From contig NSGV01000002.1 in NCBI GenBank assembly GCA_002300355.1, forward strand, positions 620,001 to 684,000: DNA of 64,000 nt, given 5' to 3'. Each line of letters begins with the position of its first letter. Positions within the stretch are counted from its first letter, which is position 1. Made by a program: the position numbers and the translations under genes. Source of the DNA: Streptomyces sp. TLI_235 (GTDB lineage Bacteria; Actinomycetota; Actinomycetes; Streptomycetales; Streptomycetaceae). Positions 48,025 to 56,891 of the stretch are shown one piece after another. The notes beneath the pieces are model-generated. The model worked only from the letters and a program-made list of their open reading frames with translations. It searched no databases and was not told the origin of the DNA.

Positions 48025-49147
48025 GAGGAGAGTGCCTTCATCAGGCCGAGCAGGCGGCGGCGGTCGATCTCGTTGTCCTCGCGGAGGGCGGTGATCGCCT
48101 CGCGGAGCAGACGCGGGGAGGGGGTGCTGCCGAGGAAGTCGCGGGTGGCGGGTGGCCCCATTGGGAGAGGCCGGAGGTGCACATGGTGGCCCAGCCCGGT
48201 TCGAGGGTGGAGTCGAAGAGGTCGCCGTCGGTGAAGTGTTCGAGCATGAGGTGGTCCGGGTCGCGCCAGTAGTCGAAGATCTGGCTGCCCTGGATGTGGC
48301 GGCCGATGCCCCAGGAGCGGCGGTAGCCGCGTTCACCGAGGTACCGGCCGCCGGCGGCCAGAGCGTCGAGGTCGGCGACCTGGTAGGCGGAGTGCACGTA
48401 CCCGGTCTCGGGGCCGAGGTGCATGGCGAGGGTGTGGTGGTCGGCGGGGCGGCTGCCGAGGTCGCAGCGGATGAAGGCCATGGTGGGGCCGCGGTCGCGC
48501 TGGCCGTCGAGGTAGAGGAAGTCGCTGACGATCAGGCCGAGGTGCGTGAGGTACCAGTCGAGGGCGCGGCGGAAGACCCGTGTGGACAGGACGAGATGGC
48601 CCAGCCGCTCGATCCGGGCGGGGGCGTGCTCGGGGCGCTGGGTGGCGTTGAACCTGGCGACGGCGGTGCCGGTGTTGACGACCAGGGGCTGCTGGACGGG
48701 CAGGGCGGGCAGCTCCTGGACGCCGTGCACCACGCGGACCGGCAGGCCGGAGGGGTCGAGGAGGTCGACGCACCGGCCGCCGCCGTGGTCGGTGATCGCG
48801 CGGACGCTGCGACCGGTGGCCCTGGCGAGGCGGTTCAGGTCCTCCGCGTCGGCGGCCTTGAAGGCGGGCCCGATGAACCGGGAGCCGGGCCCCTTGCGGA
48901 TCACCAGGCAGTGCGTACCGGCCAGGGCGCCGCGCAGGTACAGGGCGTCATCGGTACAGGCGTCGACGGTGAATCCGAAGTCGCGGGCGAAGGTCTCGGC
49001 GCGGCCGAGATCCGGTTTGGTGAACTCCAGCCAGGCGATGTCGGTGACCTTGATGACGGGCTGGGGTGCGCGGCCGGGGTGTTCGCCGCGCAGCGCGCCC
49101 TGCTCGCTGTGCAGGCCCTGGTGGGCGTCCGCGGGGGTTGTGTTCAT
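48021..49147 (-). CDS. VOC-family extradiol ring-cleavage dioxygenase, frameshifted near its end
   Basis: About 370 residues from ATG 49145-49147. It has two vicinal-oxygen-chelate halves. The metal ligands of type I extradiol dioxygenases are visible: His in RLGHLVLS, His in DHHTLAMHLG and Glu in HLMLEHFTD. It would cut a catechol beside its hydroxyls using Fe(II). After GLSQWG (near 48160) one base is missing in GGGGCCACCC. The raw frame ends with a Pro/Ser-rich tail around 48041, whereas the corrected frame gives TRDFLGSTPSPRLLREAITA and LLGLMKALSS with a stop overlapping the next GTG. The metal site lies before the shift, so some activity could remain. Confidence 0.8.
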
Positions 49148-49248
49148 GGTCGGGTTCCGTTCACCGGGGGCGGATGGTGACTTCGGGTGTGCCCCGCCGG
49201 CCGTGGCAGCGGCCGGCGGGGCGCGCACGGTGGGGCGGCGGTGGCGGT

Positions 49249-51015
49249 CTACCGTGCGAGCAGGGTGTCGAGCGCGGCGGCGAGGTCGGCGGCGAGGTCG
49301 CCGTCGGTGTTCGCGGCACGCCAGCCGATGAAGCGGTCCGGGCGGACGAGGACGGCCCCGTCGGTCGCGTGGCCGCGGTCGCGGGTCCAGGTGGAGCGCG
49401 GGTCGCGGTGGTCACCCTCGACGTGGCCGATGCGGACCGCGTCGAGCGGGATGCCCGTGCGGGCGGCGATCTTGTCTGCGGCGTCGCACCAGGCCTGGCC
49501 GTCCTCGCCGGCGATCAGGAGGAAACGGCCGGGCCGCACCAGCCGGGCCAGGGCGAGTTCGGCGCCGTCCTCGTCGTGCAGGAGGGCGTGTGGCAGCGGG
49601 TGGCCGGGGCGGGCGGCCGGCCGGTAGAGCCGGACGGGGTCGGGGTTGTGCGGTGCCTCGGTGCCGTCGGGGACGACGGCGGCGGAGTCGTAGGTGTAGC
49701 CGAACTCGACGCCGAGTTCGTTGAACTCCATCGACTGGGCGGCGACGGTGCGCAGGAAGGTGCGGCGGAACGCGGTGTCGTCCGCCTCCCGGCTCCACAG
49801 CCGCCGGGCCTGTGCCCAGTTCTCCTCCTCGTCGGCCTGCGGACCGCCGCCGAACAGGGAGTTGATGTGGAGCTGGTTGAGCGCGTTCTCCAGGGCGCGC
49901 TGGACGTTGCGGGCGTCGACGGGGCGGCGCTCGGCCTCGTAGGTGTCGAGCAGCGCCTCACCGGCGTGGCCCTTCAGGACGGCGGCGAGCTTCCAGGTGA
50001 GGTTCTGCACGTCGTGCATGGCGGAGGTGAGGCCGAGGCCGCCGGTGGGCGGGTGGCGGTGCGCGGCGTCGCCGGCCAGGAAGACCCGGCCGTCGCGGAA
50101 GCGGTCCGCGGTCACGCCTTCGACGGACCATCTGGAGATCATGTGGACCGTGACCGCGTCGGCCGGGATGCCGAGGCCGACGTACATGTCGGCGAGCACG
50201 GCCTCGTCGTCCAGGGCACGGCTGTCGTCCGGGCCGTAGTGCAGGTGGAAGACCCACTCCTCGGAGTCCGGGCCCCAGTGGTCGGGACCCATCGGGACGA
50301 GCACGCCTCCGGCGCCAATTCGGGGCAGCCACATCCAGCGGATCAGCACCTCCGGGTCGCGGGCCCACCGGGAGAGGTCGGCGGTGATGTGGAAGGAGAC
50401 CATGCGGGCGACGTCGCGCAGGCCCTCCTGCCGGATGCCGAGCGCCGGGCCGACGGTGCGGCCGCCGTCGGCGCCGATCACGTACCGGGCGCGGACCCGG
50501 TAACTCTCGCCGGTGCCCCGGTCGGTGACGGTGGCGGTGACGCCGTCCTCGTCCTGCTCGAATGCGGTCAGCTCCTGGTTGAAGCGCACTGCGTCGGGGG
50601 CGAGTTGCTCGGCGCGGGCCCGCAGGTGCGGCTCCAGGCGGATCTGCGGGAGGTTGGCCTGTCGTTCGGGGCTGGCGGCGAGCCAGTCCGGGGAGCTGCC
50701 GCCGCCGCCCCAGGCCTCCATCCGGACCAGCCGGCGGCCGTGGTCCTCACTGTCGCCGTTCAGGCCGACGTACCAGCCGGAGTGGGACATGTTGGCGGCG
50801 GGGGCGGAGGCGGCGTAGATCGCCTCGGCGGTGCCCACGTCGCGCATGATCTCCATCGCGCGCTGGTTGAGCACGTGGGCCTTGGGGAGGATCGAGGTGC
50901 CGGGCCAGGCGTTGACCAGCAGGGACTCGATGCCCATGGTGCTGAGCAGCATGGACGCGGTGAGGCCTGCTCCGCCGCCGCCGACGATCAGGACGGGTAC
51001 TTCGAGGTCGTTCAT
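49249..51015 (-). CDS. FAD-dependent phenol monooxygenase, TfdB/PheA-like
   Basis: 588 residues, the usual size of phenol and 2,4-dichlorophenol hydroxylases. It has the FAD loop VLIVGGGGAGLTASMLL at residue 8, the RYVIGADGGRTVG motif and GDAAHRHPPTGGLGLTSAMH near 313. The C-terminal 150 residues form the thioredoxin-like domain of the family. Together with the MhpA-like enzyme it gives the operon two different ring hydroxylases, suggesting either two successive hydroxylations or two substrates. It lies in the middle of the leftward operon, 20 bp after the amidohydrolase start region. Confidence 0.87.
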   Translation of the reverse strand: MNDLEVPVLIVGGGGAGLTASMLLSTMGIESLLVNAWPGTSILPKAHVLNQRAMEIMRDVGTAEAIYAASAPAANMSHSGWYVGLNGDSEDHGRRLVRMEAWGGGGSSPDWLAASPERQANLPQIRLEPHLRARAEQLAPDAVRFNQELTAFEQDEDGVTATVTDRGTGESYRVRARYVIGADGGRTVGPALGIRQEGLRDVARMVSFHITADLSRWARDPEVLIRWMWLPRIGAGGVLVPMGPDHWGPDSEEWVFHLHYGPDDSRALDDEAVLADMYVGLGIPADAVTVHMISRWSVEGVTADRFRDGRVFLAGDAAHRHPPTGGLGLTSAMHDVQNLTWKLAAVLKGHAGEALLDTYEAERRPVDARNVQRALENALNQLHINSLFGGGPQADEEENWAQARRLWSREADDTAFRRTFLRTVAAQSMEFNELGVEFGYTYDSAAVVPDGTEAPHNPDPVRLYRPAARPGHPLPHALLHDEDGAELALARLVRPGRFLLIAGEDGQAWCDAADKIAARTGIPLDAVRIGHVEGDHRDPRSTWTRDRGHATDGAVLVRPDRFIGWRAANTDGDLAADLAAALDTLLAR

Positions 51016-51035
51016 GGGTGCTCCGAGGGTGGGGG

Positions 51036-51965
51036 TCAGGCCAGGCGGGGGAAGAGGGCAAGGGCGTTGCCGGCGTTGACGGCGGCCAGGCTTTCCCGGT
51101 CGAGGCCGTCGTACCGGTCGAGTCCGCCACTGAAGTGGGCGACGGCGATTTCGGGGGCGAACGGCCAGTCACTGCCGAACAGCACGTGGCCGGGGCGGGC
51201 GAACGCGAGCAGGCTGGGCAGTGCGGCGGGGCTGGAGGACAGCGCGGTGTCGAAGTAGAAGCCCGCGAGGTCCTCGAAGATCTGGTCCAGGCCGCGGCCG
51301 GTCTCGGCGAAGAGCGCGGCGGCGATCCGGTGCGAGGCGTACGGGAGGAAGCCGCCGCCGTGCGAGAGGACGATCTTCAGGTCGGGGTAGCGGCGCGGGA
51401 CGTCGTTCAGGACGAGGTTGACGGCCGCACGGGTGGTGTCCAGCAGGAAGTCCGCGGCGAACGGCGGGATGCCCGGCACCGGCGGAGCGGGCAGGTCGGA
51501 GGGGTGGACGTGGACCACCGCGCCGCGCCGGTCGAGTTCGGCGAGCAGGTCGTCGTGCGCGGGGTCGCCGAGGTACACGCCGCCGTTGTTGGCCAGCAGG
51601 GACACCCCGTCGGCGGCGAGGTCGTCCAGCGCGTGGGTGACGGCGTCCAGCGCGGCATCGAGGTCGGGCAGCGGCACGGTGGCGAGGAAGCCGAAGCGGT
51701 CCGGGCGGTCCTTGACCAGTTCGGCGCTGTACTCGTTGACGACCCGGGCCATCCGGGCGGCTTCGACGCCTTCGCCGAGCCAGGTGCCGGGGGTGGACAG
51801 CGAGAGGACGGCCGTGCGGACGCGGTAGGCGTCCATCAGCGCGAGGGCGCTGTTCGGGCTCCAGCCGGGCAGTTCGCGCCCGCCGGAGGCGTCGATGCCC
51901 TTGGCGCGCAGCCAGGCGGTGTACTGCGGTGGGAGAACGTGATGGTGGACGTCGACGCGGCTCAC
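51036..51965 (-). CDS. Amidohydrolase-2 family decarboxylase/hydrolase
   Basis: 309 residues with the metal ligands of ACMSD-like amidohydrolases: VDVHHHVLPP at the start, VVHVHPSDLP in the middle, LSHGGGFLPY and FGSDWPFAPE near the end. Family members decarboxylate aromatic or ring-opened acids (for example aminocarboxymuconate semialdehyde or gamma-resorcylate) through a Zn or Mn centre. In a meta-cleavage operon it could decarboxylate the ring substrate or a semialdehyde. A 142-bp gap with a 15-bp tandem repeat separates it from the ligase gene upstream. Confidence 0.82.
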   Translation of the reverse strand: MSRVDVHHHVLPPQYTAWLRAKGIDASGGRELPGWSPNSALALMDAYRVRTAVLSLSTPGTWLGEGVEAARMARVVNEYSAELVKDRPDRFGFLATVPLPDLDAALDAVTHALDDLAADGVSLLANNGGVYLGDPAHDDLLAELDRRGAVVHVHPSDLPAPPVPGIPPFAADFLLDTTRAAVNLVLNDVPRRYPDLKIVLSHGGGFLPYASHRIAAALFAETGRGLDQIFEDLAGFYFDTALSSSPAALPSLLAFARPGHVLFGSDWPFAPEIAVAHFSGGLDRYDGLDRESLAAVNAGNALALFPRLA

Positions 51966-52079
51966 GGCGTTCCTCGGCGAGTGGGGGTTTGAGGGGTGGG
52001 TGGGATCGTCGGCCGCGGGTCAGCCGACGGCGAGCAGGACGAGGTCGGTCGGGCCAGCCGGCGCGGGCGGGCGGATGTC

Positions 52080-52109
52080 GAGCGGTCGGAGGTCGAGCGG
52101 TCGGAGGTC
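52080..52109. repeat. Two tandem copies of a 15-bp unit
   Basis: GAGCGGTCGGAGGTC occurs twice at 52080-52094 and 52095-52109. The second copy runs into the stop codon of the acyl-CoA ligase gene (TGA at 52108-52110 in reverse). Probably replication slippage. Confidence 0.6.
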
Positions 52110-54018
52110 AGGTCGCGTACTGCCAGTCGAGGGCGTATCGGTCCAGGGCGGCGGCGACCTCGCGCTGCCGGGTCTCGTCGCCGGGGCGGGGCACCAGGAC
52201 GCGGATGCCGCCGTCCAGCGGTGTACACGTGATGTCGTCGAGCGTGATGTCCGGTGCCAGCGCGGCGAGTTCGGCGTGGACGACGCGGCGGGCGGCGTCC
52301 ATCCGCAGACCGAGCTTGTACGGCTTGCCGACGGCGGTCAGCGGCAGCGCCCCGAGGACGACCACCTCCTTGGGCACCGCGGCGCGCTCGGGTACCCGGT
52401 CGGAGGCCCAGGCGAGCAGGTCGGCGGGCCGGGCCGGGGATGCGGCGACGAGGGTGACGTAGACGACCGGTACCTCCCCGGCGTGGATGTCGGGCCGGCC
52501 GACGGCTCCGGCGCCGGTGACGTCCGGGTGGGCCAGCAGGGCGTCCTCGATCGCGGCGGGGTCGATGTTGTGCCCGCCCCGGATGATCAGGTCCTTGGCG
52601 CGGCCTACGAGGTACACGAAGCCGTCCTCGTCGACGCGCGCGAGGTCGCCGGTCTCCAGCCAGCCGTCGACGACCTTGCCGGTGTGCTCCAGCCGCGGCC
52701 CGTCGGCCGTGCTCCCGGCGACGTATCCGGCGAACACGGTGGGGCCGCCGATCGCCAGCGTGCCGACCTGACCGACCGGCAGGTCCTGCCACCGGCCGGT
52801 GTCCGGGTCGATCCGCACCGTCTTGACCCGCTGGTACGGCAGGCGCTGGCCGACCGATCCGGGGCGGTGGTGGGCGGGGAAGCTGCGGGCGGAGGCGCAG
52901 GTGGCCTCGGTCAGGCCGTAGCCCTCGCAGAGCGGGACACCGGTGTGGTGTTCGAACGCCGCGCGGACGGCGGCCGGCAGCGGGGAGGCGCCTACGGCGG
53001 CGAACCGCAGGGTGGAGAGATCCGCGTCGACCGGGATCTGCGCGAGAACGGCGTAGACGGTCGGGACGGCGGACATCGCAGCGATCCGGTAGTGCTCGAC
53101 CAGCTTCCAGAACACGCCGTACAGGGCGGGCTCCCGGTACCCCAGCGGCCCCGCCCACACCACCTGCTGGCCGCGCAGCAACGGCGCCAGCAGCGTGACG
53201 ACCAGGGCGTTGACGTGGAAGAGCGGGAGCGCGGCGAGCATCACCGAGTCGGCGTCCAGCATGGTGGTCGCCGCGATCATCCACGCGTCGGTGACCTCGT
53301 TGCGGTGCGTGTGGGCGGCGAGCTTGGGGGTGCCGGTGGTGCCGCCGGTGTGGAAGTACGCGGCCAGGTCGTCGGCGCTCGGCGGCTCGATGCCGTCCAG
53401 CCGGTCGTCGGGGTGACCGTCGGCCAGCTCGCGGAGGTAGCCGACCTCGGTGCCCGCCAGCGGTTCCAGATCCGGCGCGGGCCCTTCGGCGCGGGTCGGC
53501 GCGAGGGCCAGCAGGGCGTCCAGCCCGAGTGAGGTGGCGACCTGACGGGCCGTGCGCCACACCTCGGCGTCCAGCTGCGGGCCGGCGGCGACGAGGACTC
53601 GGACACCGCTGCGCCGCAGCAGCTGCTCGACGTGTTCGGCGGCCAGGCCCGGGTTGACGGGTGCGGCGATACCCGCGGTCTGCGCGCCGAGCAGGGCGGC
53701 GGGCAGCTCGGCGGTGTTGGGCGAGAGCAGGCCGACCGCCGAGCGGCGGGTGACGCCGAGCGCGCGGAACAGGTTGGCGTTGCTCCGCACCCGGCCCAGT
53801 AGGTGGGCGAAGGTCACGGTGAGCGGATCCAGGTACCGCTCGGCGTCGGGCAGGGTGTGGAGTGCGGGCCGGTCGGGCCACCGGTCGGCGGCGCGCAGCA
53901 GGGTCTCGTAGGTGGTTCCGGGCAGGCCGCGCTCGCTCAGCGGTACGGCTTCGACGGCGGTCAGGTCCGCGGGTGTCTCGTAGGCGGGCCAGAGCAGCGG
54001 GGTGGTCATGATCGGCAC
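52108..54018 (-). CDS. Acyl-CoA synthetase (AMP-binding, class I ligase)
   Basis: 636 residues from GTG 54016-54018 (an ATG at 54009 is an alternative; GAAGGCG precedes the GTG). Motifs: FHTGGTTGTPKLAAHTHRN (phosphate loop, near 222), CEGYGLTEAT (A5), GWLETGDLARVDEDGFVYLV (A7), DLIIRGGHNIDP (A8) and GKPYKLGLR with the catalytic Lys (A10). It activates a carboxylic acid as a CoA thioester, here probably an aromatic acid entering or a ring-cleavage acid leaving the pathway. It sits between the FAH-like and amidohydrolase genes in one operon. Confidence 0.88.
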   Translation of the reverse strand: MPIMTTPLLWPAYETPADLTAVEAVPLSERGLPGTTYETLLRAADRWPDRPALHTLPDAERYLDPLTVTFAHLLGRVRSNANLFRALGVTRRSAVGLLSPNTAELPAALLGAQTAGIAAPVNPGLAAEHVEQLLRRSGVRVLVAAGPQLDAEVWRTARQVATSLGLDALLALAPTRAEGPAPDLEPLAGTEVGYLRELADGHPDDRLDGIEPPSADDLAAYFHTGGTTGTPKLAAHTHRNEVTDAWMIAATTMLDADSVMLAALPLFHVNALVVTLLAPLLRGQQVVWAGPLGYREPALYGVFWKLVEHYRIAAMSAVPTVYAVLAQIPVDADLSTLRFAAVGASPLPAAVRAAFEHHTGVPLCEGYGLTEATCASARSFPAHHRPGSVGQRLPYQRVKTVRIDPDTGRWQDLPVGQVGTLAIGGPTVFAGYVAGSTADGPRLEHTGKVVDGWLETGDLARVDEDGFVYLVGRAKDLIIRGGHNIDPAAIEDALLAHPDVTGAGAVGRPDIHAGEVPVVYVTLVAASPARPADLLAWASDRVPERAAVPKEVVVLGALPLTAVGKPYKLGLRMDAARRVVHAELAALAPDITLDDITCTPLDGGIRVLVPRPGDETRQREVAAALDRYALDWQYAT

Positions 54019-54054
54019 CGTGCGCCTTCGCAGGGTCGGAGGTGGGGAGGGTGG

Positions 54055-55005
54055 TCAGAGAGCGCGCACGACCGTGCGCTGTTCGCCGAGGTCAATCGCG
54101 CGGTCGGCGGTGGCGATGCGCGTGGTGACGACGTCGCCGGGCTGCAGGTAGTCGGGGTTCTTCGCCTGGCGGTCGAAGAAGACCTGCCAGCGCTTGTGCG
54201 GCGGCAGCAGGGCGCCGAGGGTGGCGGCGAGCCTGCCGGGGGCCTTGAGCGCGGTGCCGCCGGGGGTGCCGGTGAGCAGTACGTCTCCGGGCTGCAGGGT
54301 CTGGAACCGGGCGAGCAGGCTCAGCGCCCGGGCGGGGCGCACGATCATGTCGGTGGTGCCGTGGTCCTGCCGGGTGACGCCGTTGACCTGGAGCGTCAGC
54401 CGCAGTTCGGCGAAGCGGGCGAGGTCGGCGGCGTCGGTGAGGACCAGCCGGGGGCCGAGCGGGGTGAAGGTCGGGTAGGACTTGCTCTCGTAGAACTGGG
54501 TCTTGGGCAGCTGGAGGTCGCGGGCGCTGATGTCGTTGGCGACGACCAGGCCGTGTACGTAGTCGGCGAGGTTCGCCTCGGTGACCTCGGTGCCGATCGG
54601 CAGGTGGGCGCCGATCACCAGGCCGAGCTCGACCTCGTAGTCGAGGAAGCGGACACCGGCCGGGCGGATGACGTCGTCGAACGGGCCGCTGACGGAGCCC
54701 GAGGCCTTGCGGAAGAACGCGGGCGGGACGGTGTCCGGGTCGAATCCCGAATCCACGGCGTGTGAACGGTAGTTGACCATCTGCGCGACGACCCGGCAGG
54801 GCGTGGTGACCGGGGAAGACAGCTCGTCGCCCGCCGGCTCCTCGCCCGCGAGGCCGGCCGCGGCCTGCCGGGCGGCCGCGTCGACGGCGGTGCGGTCGGC
54901 CAGCAGTTCGGCGGTGGTCGCGGCCCGGGTGGCGATCGCGTGCCACCTGCCGGCCGCGTCCTCCACCCACCATCCGGTGCTGGTCCGTACGACGGCGATG
55001 CTCAT
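54055..55005 (-). CDS. Fumarylacetoacetate hydrolase-family enzyme
   Basis: 316 residues. ATG 55003-55005 follows AGGAGAG in the mRNA sense, which decides against the longer frame. Family signatures: NYRSHAVDSG, the acidic metal ligands in FLDYEVELGLVIG, NDISARDLQ and GDVLLTGTPGGTA. FAH-family members hydrolyse, hydrate or decarboxylate ring-cleavage products such as 2-hydroxymuconate derivatives. It is the first gene of the leftward operon, directly behind two palindromes that look like repressor sites. Confidence 0.87.
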   Translation of the reverse strand: MSIAVVRTSTGWWVEDAAGRWHAIATRAATTAELLADRTAVDAAARQAAAGLAGEEPAGDELSSPVTTPCRVVAQMVNYRSHAVDSGFDPDTVPPAFFRKASGSVSGPFDDVIRPAGVRFLDYEVELGLVIGAHLPIGTEVTEANLADYVHGLVVANDISARDLQLPKTQFYESKSYPTFTPLGPRLVLTDAADLARFAELRLTLQVNGVTRQDHGTTDMIVRPARALSLLARFQTLQPGDVLLTGTPGGTALKAPGRLAATLGALLPPHKRWQVFFDRQAKNPDYLQPGDVVTTRIATADRAIDLGEQRTVVRAL

Positions 55006-55066
55006 TGGCTCTCCTGCGTCCGTGCGCTCGGTGCGGATGCGCGGCCGGGCTGCTGCGATCGGATAA

Positions 55067-55132
55067 CTGATACAACCATCAGCCTTGATGCCCTCATTCG
55101 TCAAGAGCCGTCAATGCTGATGAAACAATCAG
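55067..55132. promoter_or_regulatory. Twin operators CTGAT-N6-ATCAG before the catabolic operon
   Basis: Two palindromes of the same form: CTGAT-ACAACC-ATCAG (55067-55082) and CTGAT-GAAACA-ATCAG (55117-55132), their starts 50 bp apart, close to five helical turns. They lie 62-127 bp upstream of the first gene of the catabolic operon, in an AT-rich island within GC-rich DNA. They are the best candidates for binding by the adjacent TetR protein, permitting cooperative repression or looping. Inferred from symmetry and position. Confidence 0.6.
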
Positions 55133-55260
55133 ATTGCTGGGCACGCGAAGCCGAGGTCGCTTCTGCCGCATGTACAAATCCGTCCGAACACGGCGGAAGG
55201 AGCCCGCTCCCCGCGCCGATGTCACGTCCCACACGCGCCCGGCCCCGGCGGCGGGCCGTG

Positions 55261-55302
55261 GAGGCCGGGGTGCGGAGGCCGGGGTGCGGACGCCGGGGTG
55301 CG
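55261..55302. repeat. Three tandem copies of a 14-bp GC-rich unit
   Basis: GAGGCCGGGGTGCG is repeated twice exactly and once as GACGCCGGGGTGCG, with a partial fourth copy. A further low-complexity GGGCCCGG run follows at 55378-55420. No gene is present between 55133 and 55427. Confidence 0.7.
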
Positions 55303-55427
55303 GACGCCGGTCCGCCGGAATGCCGGGTCGTGATGCCGTCCATCAGCCGGACCGCACGGTCACCCCGGTCGTCCGCCGGGCCCGGCCCGGGCCCGGCCCG
55401 GCCCCGCCCGGGCCGGGACCCTCCGCG

Positions 55428-56084
55428 CTACGCGGGGGTGGTCGGCAGCGGCCGCCGGGCGATCTCGTGCGCGTCCTCGACTGCCATGCCCAGCATCCGC
55501 AGGACCAGCTCCGCCATCTGCTCACCGGCGTCGGGGGCGGTGCGCTCCGGGTGGCGCAGCCGGAGATCGATCAGGCCGAGCAGTGCCCCGCCCACCGCGG
55601 CCAGGGCGACCTGCGGGTCCGCGACGGAGAAGCGGCCGGACGCCGCCGCCTTCTCGATGTCCCGCAGCGCCCGCGGTGCGAGCCCGCTGTCGGAGTGGAT
55701 GTGGCCGAGTCCGCTCCGCCGGAGGATCCGCATGATCTCCGGGTGGGACTCCACCATGGCAATGGTCAGGCGGACGCTGGCGGCGAAGGTCTCGGCCGGG
55801 TCCTCGATGCCGCCGACGACGGTGTCCAGCGCCGTCCCGTACTCCTCCAGGGCCTGGCCGACGGCCGCGTCGAAGAGCTCGCCCTTGGAGGAGAAGTGGT
55901 TGTAGAACGAGCCGAAGCCGACGTCGGCCCGCTCGGCGATCTCCTGGATGCTGACCTCCCCGTCACCGTCCGCGCGTTCGGCGAGGATCTGCCGCGCGGC
56001 CGCGATCAGCGCCTGGCGGGTCGCCGCTCGGCGGCGCTCGAACCGGTTCGGGGAGGAGGTGCTGGGCTGCTCGGCCATGAGCAC
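55428..56084 (-). CDS. TetR-family repressor, likely of the catabolic operon
   Basis: 218 residues. The N-terminal HTH reads VSIQEIAERADVGFGSFYNHF with KGELF after it, the classic TetR recognition region. The rest is a helical ligand domain. Start ATG 56082-56084, with ATG 56076-56078 an alternative. It lies upstream of the catabolic operon on the same strand, with the twin CTGAT palindromes between, and has its own near-perfect palindrome just upstream (56102-56127). It probably senses the aromatic substrate or an intermediate. Confidence 0.88.
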   Translation of the reverse strand: MLMAEQPSTSSPNRFERRRAATRQALIAAARQILAERADGDGEVSIQEIAERADVGFGSFYNHFSSKGELFDAAVGQALEEYGTALDTVVGGIEDPAETFAASVRLTIAMVESHPEIMRILRRSGLGHIHSDSGLAPRALRDIEKAAASGRFSVADPQVALAAVGGALLGLIDLRLRHPERTAPDAGEQMAELVLRMLGMAVEDAHEIARRPLPTTPA

Positions 56085-56101
56085 ATCGTAACCGGTTCGT
56101 A

Positions 56102-56127
56102 CAGATGTGATGGGTTCATCACATCTG
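56102..56127. promoter_or_regulatory. Perfect 11-bp palindrome upstream of the TetR gene
   Basis: CAGATGTGATG (56102-56112), GGTT, then the exact complement CATCACATCTG (56117-56127). It starts 18 bp upstream of the TetR start codon. Its AT-richer stem and lack of a T-tract fit an operator better than a terminator, although the TetR gene further right ends just upstream. It differs in sequence from the CTGAT sites, so a second regulator could be involved. Confidence 0.55.
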
Positions 56128-56186
56128 CTGCCGATTCAGGCCGGGTGGCCTCGGGCCGGGCGGGGCCAGGGGTGGGGCCGGCCGGG

Positions 56187-56834
56187 TCAGCGGGCCGGAC
56201 CGTCCACCGTCGACAGGTCTCGCGCCACGTCCGCAGCCGTCTCCGTCGGCACCCCCAGGGCGATCAGGGTCTCGGTGGCGGTGGCCGTTCCGGCGGGATC
56301 CTCCCAGGCTCCGGCGTTGACGGCCTCCAGCAGGGCCAGGGTCAGCGCCTCCAGCGCCGATCCCAGGACGGCGGCCGGCAGGTGACGGTGGAACACCCCC
56401 GCATCCTGACCGCGCTCCACGGCCGCGACGACCGCGTGCCGCGCCGGCCTCAGCAACTCGTCGACCCGCTCGGCCCCCAGGTCCTGGAGGGCCAGCGACA
56501 GCAGCACCCGGTAGCGGTCCCCGACCTGCCAGATTCCGACGACGAGCCGGGCCAGCGAGCGCTCGGGTCCCTCGGCGGGGCGGGTCGGCGCGGTTGCGAC
56601 GGTCAGCGCGTCCCGCAGGGCCTGCGAGGCCTCCTCGGCGAGCGCCTCCAGCAGCGCCGCACGCCCGTTGAAGTGCCCGTAGAGCGTGCGCCGCACCACG
56701 CCGGCGGCACGCGCGATCTCGTCGAGGGTCACCTCCGGGTTCGCGCCGAACTCCTGGCGGGCGACGGCAAGGATGCGGGCCCGGTTGGACCGGGCGTGAC
56801 TGCGCCGGACCACGAACTCGGCGGACTCCCCCAT
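56187..56834 (-). CDS. TetR-family repressor of the divergent MFS gene
   Basis: 215 residues with HTH VTLDEIARAAGVVRRTLYGHF and NGRAALL following. It is divergent from the MFS exporter gene, and the gap contains two copies of an 18-bp palindrome that suit a TetR dimer. By common practice it represses the exporter and itself until the exported drug or metabolite binds. Confidence 0.9.
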   Translation of the reverse strand: MGESAEFVVRRSHARSNRARILAVARQEFGANPEVTLDEIARAAGVVRRTLYGHFNGRAALLEALAEEASQALRDALTVATAPTRPAEGPERSLARLVVGIWQVGDRYRVLLSLALQDLGAERVDELLRPARHAVVAAVERGQDAGVFHRHLPAAVLGSALEALTLALLEAVNAGAWEDPAGTATATETLIALGVPTETAADVARDLSTVDGPAR

Positions 56835-56891
56835 GACGTCCCCTTCCTCTCCATGGCGACTCCTTCGCGTGAGCCGATCTCACGCCAATAC

